Shown here piece by piece: positions 13,674 to 17,963 of a stretch of 17,963 bases of DNA. The translations under genes were made by a program, and so were the position numbers. The number at the start of each line of letters is the position of its first letter. The first letter of the stretch is position 1. This DNA is from UBA2773 sp964458715 (GTDB lineage Bacteria > Patescibacteriota > Minisyncoccia > Moranbacterales > DUUL01), in contig CAYWJP010000013.1 of assembly GCA_964458715.1 (NCBI GenBank), positions 1 through 17,963 on the forward strand, given 5' to 3'. The notes beneath the pieces are model-generated. The model had not been told where the DNA came from and did not search any database. It saw nothing but the letters and a program-made list of their open reading frames with translations.

Positions 13674-13702
13674 TTGATCGTATTTAAATAAATAGCTTTT
13701 AT
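13674..13702 (+). promoter_or_regulatory. Weak candidate promoter of the murC group
   Basis: TTGATC (13674-13679) and TTTTAT (13697-13702) are separated by 17 nt. The -10 match is poor, so this is only a candidate for the murC-tsaE-mutase-hlyIII genes. Confidence 0.25.
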
Positions 13703-13728
13703 TTTTCCGTAATTCCTAATTAATAATT

Positions 13729-15174
13729 ATGAAAGTAATTGATTTGGAGGAGATTCGAAAGGTTTATCTGATTGGTATCAAAGGTGTCGGGATGGTAGGT
13801 TTGGCGGAAATTTTACATTCTCAAAATAAAGAAGTAATTGGTTCGGATGTTGTCGAGCCTTTTTTAACTGATCAAATTCTGAAAAGATTAAAGCTAAAAG
13901 TTTATCAAGGTTTTGCTGAAAAAAATATTAAAAAGGAAAAAGAACTTGATCTGGTAATTTACTCGACCTCCTATAATTTTAAGAATAACGAAGAATTACG
14001 TTGGGCTAAAGAAAATGGAAAATTAGTTTTGAGCTATCCAGAAGTTCTAGGGTTGTTATTTAAAAATAAAGTGGGAATTGCAGTTTGTGGAAGTCACGGA
14101 AAAACAACAGTTACGGCGATGTTGGCTTTGTTGATGAGGGACGCGGGTCTCAATCCGACGGCCTTAATTGGTTCTCGAGTTATTCAAATTAATGCTAGCG
14201 TGTTGGTGGGCAGTTCTGAATATATGGTAATAGAAGCTGATGAATATCAAAACAAATTAGCTTACTATAATCCTCATATGGTAATTTTGACTAATTTAGA
14301 TTTTGATCATCCGGATTATTTTGCTGATATGGAAGCTTATAAAAAAGTTTTTAAAGATTTCGTGCGGAAAATTCCAGCTACTGGAACTTTAGTAGTCTGG
14401 GGAGAAAGCGCTGCGACTTTAGAAGTAGCGATGGAAGCTCGATGTAATATCATAGTTTATGGAATTTTCAAAAAAACTCCCCCAGCGGGTTTGGCAGGTG
14501 GAAATAAAATTGGGTTAGATGGAATGAAAATTAATGAGATAATGTTGAACGATATTAGAGAAAAATTTGAAGAAGCTGGGAAGAAAAGAGTAAAATTTGT
14601 TTTAATGCCAGATAATTTAAGATTGCAAATAGTCGGTCAACATAATATTTTAAATGCTACGGCTGCTTTTTCTATGGCTAAAGCGTTGGAAATTTCTGAA
14701 AATATATCAATAAAATCTTTAAATAAATTTAGAGGAACTGCCAGACGATTAGAGACTATCGGAAAAGTGAAAGGTGCTTTAATAATTGATGATTATGCTC
14801 ATCACCCGGAAGAAGTAAAGGCTACGCTGGAAGCGCTTCAGGAGAAGTATTTTGATAAAAATATAATCTGTGTTTTTCATCCTCACACTTTTACTCGAAC
14901 TAAAGCTTTGCTATCTGAATTTTCTCAAAGTTTTGAAAAGGCTGATGAAGTAATTGTCTTAGATATTTATGGATCAGCCCGAGAGGAACAAGGTGGAGTA
15001 AGTTCGGAGGAATTAGTTGATAAAATGAAAATGTTCCAACAAAATGTTTCTCATTTGGCGACTATTGAAGATGCTTATGAAAATCTTAAAGATCGAATTG
15101 GAAGTAATGACGTAGTAGTGACGATGGGAGCGGGGAATGTGTGTGAACTTGCCAGCAAGCTGGTAACGAATTAA
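13729..15174 (+). CDS. murC: UDP-N-acetylmuramate--L-alanine ligase
   Basis: This 481-aa ATP-dependent Mur ligase adds L-alanine to UDP-N-acetylmuramate, the first amino acid of the peptidoglycan stem. The N-terminal UDP-binding motif is LIGIKGVGMVGLAE (14-27), the ATP loop is GSHGKTT (121-127), and further motifs are EADEY (169-173), NLDFDH (189-194), VGQHNILNA (302-310), DDYAHHP (354-360) and HPHTFTRT (384-391). EADEY recalls Mpl-type ligases, but the C-terminal DDYAHHP, HPHTFTRT and DIYGSARE motifs favour MurC. Residues 251-258 (PPAGLAGG) look like a short insertion encoded by unusually GC-rich sequence at 14477-14501. A small palindrome (TTGCCAGC 15149-15156, GCTGGTAA 15159-15166) overlaps the last codons. 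The ATG has no Shine-Dalgarno. tsaE follows after 53 nt. Confidence 0.88.
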   Translation: MKVIDLEEIRKVYLIGIKGVGMVGLAEILHSQNKEVIGSDVVEPFLTDQILKRLKLKVYQGFAEKNIKKEKELDLVIYSTSYNFKNNEELRWAKENGKLVLSYPEVLGLLFKNKVGIAVCGSHGKTTVTAMLALLMRDAGLNPTALIGSRVIQINASVLVGSSEYMVIEADEYQNKLAYYNPHMVILTNLDFDHPDYFADMEAYKKVFKDFVRKIPATGTLVVWGESAATLEVAMEARCNIIVYGIFKKTPPAGLAGGNKIGLDGMKINEIMLNDIREKFEEAGKKRVKFVLMPDNLRLQIVGQHNILNATAAFSMAKALEISENISIKSLNKFRGTARRLETIGKVKGALIIDDYAHHPEEVKATLEALQEKYFDKNIICVFHPHTFTRTKALLSEFSQSFEKADEVIVLDIYGSAREEQGGVSSEELVDKMKMFQQNVSHLATIEDAYENLKDRIGSNDVVVTMGAGNVCELASKLVTN

Positions 15175-15197
15175 GATTCAGGATTTAAGAATTAAGA

Positions 15198-15212
15198 AAT
15201 CGCTTTGCGATT
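15198..15212. repeat. Short hairpin between murC and tsaE
   Basis: AATCGC (15198-15203) pairs with GCGATT (15207-15212). It follows a GATTTAAGAA motif that also occurs twice near 8296-8319. It is too small for a confident terminator call. Confidence 0.35.
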
Positions 15213-15227
15213 ACACTTTTTAAATAT

Positions 15228-15659
15228 ATGATTTCAGGAAATGAAAAAGAAACTAATAGGCTAGCTCAGAGAGTTATTGATGATCTAATGCTTGGCGATA
15301 ATATAATTTTACTTAAAGGGGATTTAGGAGCGGGTAAAACTACTTTTTCTCAGGGAGTTTTGGAATATCTGGGAGCGGAAGGACCATTTACTTCACCGAC
15401 TTTTGTGATTATGAAAGATTATCAAGTTGGTTTTGAGAATAAAAAAGGAGCGCGATTTGAAAGGGTTTATCATTTGGATTGTTATCGAATTGATGCAGCA
15501 GGACTTCTTGATTTGGGTTGGCAGGATATCATTGAAGATAAGAAAAATTTAATTTTATTAGAATGGCCAGAGAATGTTGAAAAAGCCTTGTCAGAAAAAT
15601 ATTTACAAATTAATTTTGAAGTTTTAGGCGAGAACAAAAGAAGAATAAGAGTTAGTTAG
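15228..15659 (+). CDS. tsaE: tRNA threonylcarbamoyladenosine biosynthesis ATPase TsaE
   Basis: This 143-aa P-loop protein (YjeE family) helps the TsaB-TsaD complex make the t6A modification at position 37 of ANN-decoding tRNAs. The Walker A is GDLGAGKTT (31-39), with TSPTF (55-59), HLDCYR (82-87) and the C-terminal LEWPEN (111-116), all typical. The length is normal. The ATG at 15228 gives the expected N-terminus and lacks a Shine-Dalgarno. Same-strand neighbours murC (53 nt before) and the sugar-phosphate mutase (109 nt after) suggest a housekeeping transcription unit. tsaB and tsaD are not in the window. Confidence 0.93.
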   Translation: MISGNEKETNRLAQRVIDDLMLGDNIILLKGDLGAGKTTFSQGVLEYLGAEGPFTSPTFVIMKDYQVGFENKKGARFERVYHLDCYRIDAAGLLDLGWQDIIEDKKNLILLEWPENVEKALSEKYLQINFEVLGENKRRIRVS

Positions 15660-15768
15660 AAAGTTTGAAAAGTTTATAAAATCTATAAAGTTTGTAAAAT
15701 TAGAAAGCCTTCTTGTTAGTAGGCAGGTCTATAAAGTGGACAATTAATAATTTTTAAAAATAAATATA
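15660..15768. repeat. Degenerate AT-rich direct repeats with a partial GC-rich repeat
   Basis: Variants of the unit AAGTTTATAAA repeat across 15660-15700. They are followed by GTTAGTAGGCAGGTC (15716-15730), a decayed relative of the repeats at 8322-8340 and 13597-13613. No gene is visible. Confidence 0.45.
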
Positions 15769-17142
15769 ATGGTAATAAATCCAGAAATTTTTAAAGCCTA
15801 CGATATTCGAGGGATTTATCAAGAAGATTTTGATGAAGAAATGGCCTACAAGCTTGGTTTGGCTTATTGCCAAATGCGAAAAAAAGAGCTAAGCAATCAA
15901 GAATCCGTGACTGTGGTAGTTGCTATGGACATGCGAAATTCCTCTGAGTCTCTTCAAAATAAATTAATTGAGGGTTTAAGAGATGGAGGACTTAATGTGA
16001 TCGATATTGGACTTGCTGCTACTCCAACTTTTTATTTTGCTGTAGCTAATTATGGCTATGATGGCGGGATTTTAGTTTCAGCTTCTCACAATCCAAAAGA
16101 ATATAATGGCTTTAAAATTGTTCGAGACAAGGCTAGTCCAGTTAGTGGAAAAACTGGAATGATGGATTTAAGAGATTTAGTTATTGCGGACAATTTTGCA
16201 AAATCAGAAAAAAGAGGAAATCTAGAAATTAAGAAAAATGTTCTAGAAAGTCAAGTTGAGCATGATTTGAAATTCGTAAATTTAGACAAAATCAAGTCGA
16301 TGAAAATTGTTATTGATCCAGCAAATTCTATGGGGGCTCTTTACTTTGATGCTTTGTTTAAAAAAGCTCCAGGAGAGATCGTAAGAATGTATTGGGACTT
16401 GGACGGAACTTTTCCAAATCACGAAGCTGATCCTTTAAAATTTGAAAATATGGCTGATCTTCAAAAAAAAGTTATCGAAGAAGAAGCAGACTTGGGGATT
16501 GCTACTGACGGAGATGGTGATCGAATTTTCTTTGTGGATAATAAAGGGGAGATAGTAGAACCAGGAATAGTGAGGGCATTTTTGGCCAAGATCTTTTTGG
16601 AAGAAAACCCAGGAGCAAAAATTGCTTATGATATTCGTCCTGGGAAAATTACCCCAGATGTAATATTGGAAAATGGAGGAGTACCTATTCTAACCCCAGT
16701 GGGACATTCCTTGATCAAAGAACAGGCGATTAAAGAAGGAGCAGTTTTTGCAGCTGAATCATCGGGTCATATGTTTATTAATATGAAAGAAAAGGGTTGT
16801 TATGAGGTTCCGATGATAATTGCGTTGAAATTGCTAGAGGCCATTTCGGAATCCGGAAAAAGTTTTTCAGAGTATGTTGCTCCTTATAGGAAGTATTTTC
16901 ATTCAGGAGAAATTAATTCAGTAGTTGAAAGTGTTCAAGGGAAAATAGAGGAAATTAAAAAAATATATCAAAATGGAGAACAGAATGATTTAGACGGTGT
17001 TACTGTGACTTATAATGATTGGTGGTTTAATATTCGAGGGTCCAATACTGAACCAAAAATTAGGCTAAACCTTGAAGCTCGAAATAAAGATTTGATGGAA
17101 GAAAAAACCAAGGAAGTGTTAGCAGTAATCAGAGGTAAATAA
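15769..17142 (+). CDS. Phosphomannomutase/phosphoglucomutase
   Basis: This 457-aa alpha-D-phosphohexomutase interconverts hexose 6-phosphate and 1-phosphate in the cytoplasm, supplying GDP-mannose or UDP-glucose type precursors. All four domain signatures are present: FKAYDIRG (8-15), the phosphoserine loop SASHNP (104-109, S106 catalytic), the metal loop DGDGDR (247-252), the sugar-binding loop ESSGH (330-334) and the phosphate loop RGSNTEP (423-429). The ESSGH form resembles AlgC-like dual-specificity phosphomannomutase/phosphoglucomutase enzymes, but mannose against glucose preference cannot be settled by eye. Phosphoglucosamine mutase is less likely. The ATG has no Shine-Dalgarno. hlyIII starts 12 nt after the stop. 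Confidence 0.93.
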   Translation: MVINPEIFKAYDIRGIYQEDFDEEMAYKLGLAYCQMRKKELSNQESVTVVVAMDMRNSSESLQNKLIEGLRDGGLNVIDIGLAATPTFYFAVANYGYDGGILVSASHNPKEYNGFKIVRDKASPVSGKTGMMDLRDLVIADNFAKSEKRGNLEIKKNVLESQVEHDLKFVNLDKIKSMKIVIDPANSMGALYFDALFKKAPGEIVRMYWDLDGTFPNHEADPLKFENMADLQKKVIEEEADLGIATDGDGDRIFFVDNKGEIVEPGIVRAFLAKIFLEENPGAKIAYDIRPGKITPDVILENGGVPILTPVGHSLIKEQAIKEGAVFAAESSGHMFINMKEKGCYEVPMIIALKLLEAISESGKSFSEYVAPYRKYFHSGEINSVVESVQGKIEEIKKIYQNGEQNDLDGVTVTYNDWWFNIRGSNTEPKIRLNLEARNKDLMEEKTKEVLAVIRGK

Positions 17143-17154
17143 AAAATAGAAAAT

Positions 17155-17832
17155 ATGAAATTAAAAGAGCGGTGGGTTTTGATTGAGAAGGGCATTGCTT
17201 CTTTGCAATATCAAAGTCGAGGAGAAGATATTACTAATAGTGTTATTCACGGAGTGGGGATTGCTTTGAGTATTATGGCCTTAGTGTTGCTATTAGTTTT
17301 TGGAGTTAAAAATGGTGATGTTTGGGACGTGGTTAGTTTTAGTATTTTTGGGGCAACTTTAATTTTTTTGTATCTTTCTTCGACTTTATTTCATGGAGTT
17401 AGGAATCTCAAGGCTCAAGAATTTTTTCGAAAATGTGACTATATCGGAATATTTTTATTGATAGCGGGAACTTACACTCCAATTACTTTAATTTATTTGC
17501 GAGGACCGTGGGGCTGGTCATTATTCGGGGCGGTTTGGTTTATAGCTTTAGTAGGAATCGGATTGCGAGTGCTTTTTTCTAACAAGATTGAACTGGTTCT
17601 GGCCGTGCTTTATGTTTTAATGGGTTGGATAATTGTGGTGGCTACTAAACCAGCTTTGGTTTTGATCCCTCCTGGGGTTTTGTTTTGGTTCTTAATCGGT
17701 GGGGCGAGCTATATGGTAGGGTTGATTTTTCTTTCTTGGAAAAAATTGCCTTTTCACCATGCTCTTTGGCATCTTTTTGTTTTGGGCGGTAGCACCGCCC
17801 ATTTTCTTGGAATGTTTTTGTATATAAAGTAG
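17155..17832 (+). CDS. Hemolysin III / TrhA family membrane protein
   Basis: This 225-aa integral membrane protein belongs to the HlyIII/YqfA branch of the PAQR superfamily. About seven hydrophobic segments are visible between residues 30 and 224. Conserved metal-site residues are present: H32, S76 and H80 (SSTLFH), D95 (CDYIGIF), and H202 and H206 in HHALWHLF. Some relatives are linked to membrane lipid homeostasis; haemolysis is not a reliable inference. About 20 extra residues precede the usual start of the domain. The gene is 12 nt downstream of the mutase and probably shares its transcript. A GC-rich palindrome (17784-17800) lies inside its last codons. Confidence 0.9.
   Translation: MKLKERWVLIEKGIASLQYQSRGEDITNSVIHGVGIALSIMALVLLLVFGVKNGDVWDVVSFSIFGATLIFLYLSSTLFHGVRNLKAQEFFRKCDYIGIFLLIAGTYTPITLIYLRGPWGWSLFGAVWFIALVGIGLRVLFSNKIELVLAVLYVLMGWIIVVATKPALVLIPPGVLFWFLIGGASYMVGLIFLSWKKLPFHHALWHLFVLGGSTAHFLGMFLYIK
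17784..17806 (+). terminator. Possible intrinsic terminator overlapping the 3' end of hlyIII
   Basis: GGGCGGT (17784-17790) pairs perfectly with ACCGCCC (17794-17800) around AGC, followed by ATTTTC. It lies about 30 nt upstream of the stop codon. Its codons spell a family-typical GGSTAH stretch, so the palindrome may be coincidental, but the GC-rich codons are unusual here and the weak T-tract fits termination at the end of the unit. Confidence 0.35.
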
Positions 17833-17963
17833 AGAAATATATATTTAAATATTAAATTTTTTGAATTAAATTAAAAATGGAGTAGAAATCAGAGTGATTT
17901 ATTTTAGCTTGTAATGTGTTCATACATTTGGCACTTTTTGTTAGAATATTTTTTAATCCAATA

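Noticed and set aside
13729..15174. Identification as Mpl (tripeptide ligase) instead of MurC
   Set aside because: EADEY suggests Mpl, but DDYAHHP with HPHTFTRT and the DIYGSARE motif follow the MurC C-terminal pattern.

Overview
The window is a strongly AT-rich bacterial chromosome segment using the standard bacterial code: TGA acts as stop and tryptophan is always TGG. The compact genes, short IF-2, tail-less MetRS, DUF4446 protein, near absence of Shine-Dalgarno sequences and many short palindromic spacer repeats suggest an anaerobic, fermentative member of the Candidate Phyla Radiation (Patescibacteria). That placement is inference from gene style, not from a marker phylogeny.

Layout. 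(1) 1-500: a stand-alone small gene of unknown function with a good promoter, the clearest Shine-Dalgarno in the window and a good terminator. (2) 502-5004: a structured, non-coding leader, then a three-gene [FeFe] hydrogenase cluster (NuoE-like, NuoF-like, HydA) followed directly by a pgeF/YfiH gene. (3) 5034-8294: a DUF389 membrane protein, methionyl-tRNA synthetase and a TatD nuclease. (4) 8346-11045: two back-to-back bidirectional terminators, then infB and a DUF4446 gene on the minus strand. (5) 11171-11950: an abnormally long RNase P RNA gene. (6) 11985-17832: a polyprenyl-phosphate sugar transferase, murC, tsaE, a phosphomannomutase/phosphoglucomutase and a hemolysin III family membrane protein, all on the plus strand.

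How the genes fit together. The hydrogenase genes encode a soluble NAD(P)-linked H2-forming or H2-using enzyme that would rebalance reductant during fermentation; no HydE/F/G maturation genes are present here. The sugar-phosphate mutase, lipid-carrier sugar transferase and MurC point to cell-surface polysaccharide and peptidoglycan synthesis. IF-2, MetRS, TsaE and RNase P RNA are core translation and RNA-processing functions.

Most unusual content. At least two families of imperfect palindromic elements occupy spacers and a structural RNA. One family has one copy in the apparent 5' leader of the hydrogenase operon and another inside the RNase P RNA gene. Cores are conserved, with pairing-preserving changes, while the outermost stems differ from site to site. 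A second family follows metG and the sugar transferase; one copy carries two extra GC-rich palindromes that the other lacks. The RNase P RNA also carries a second, unrelated AT-rich repeat expansion, bringing it to about 730 nt.
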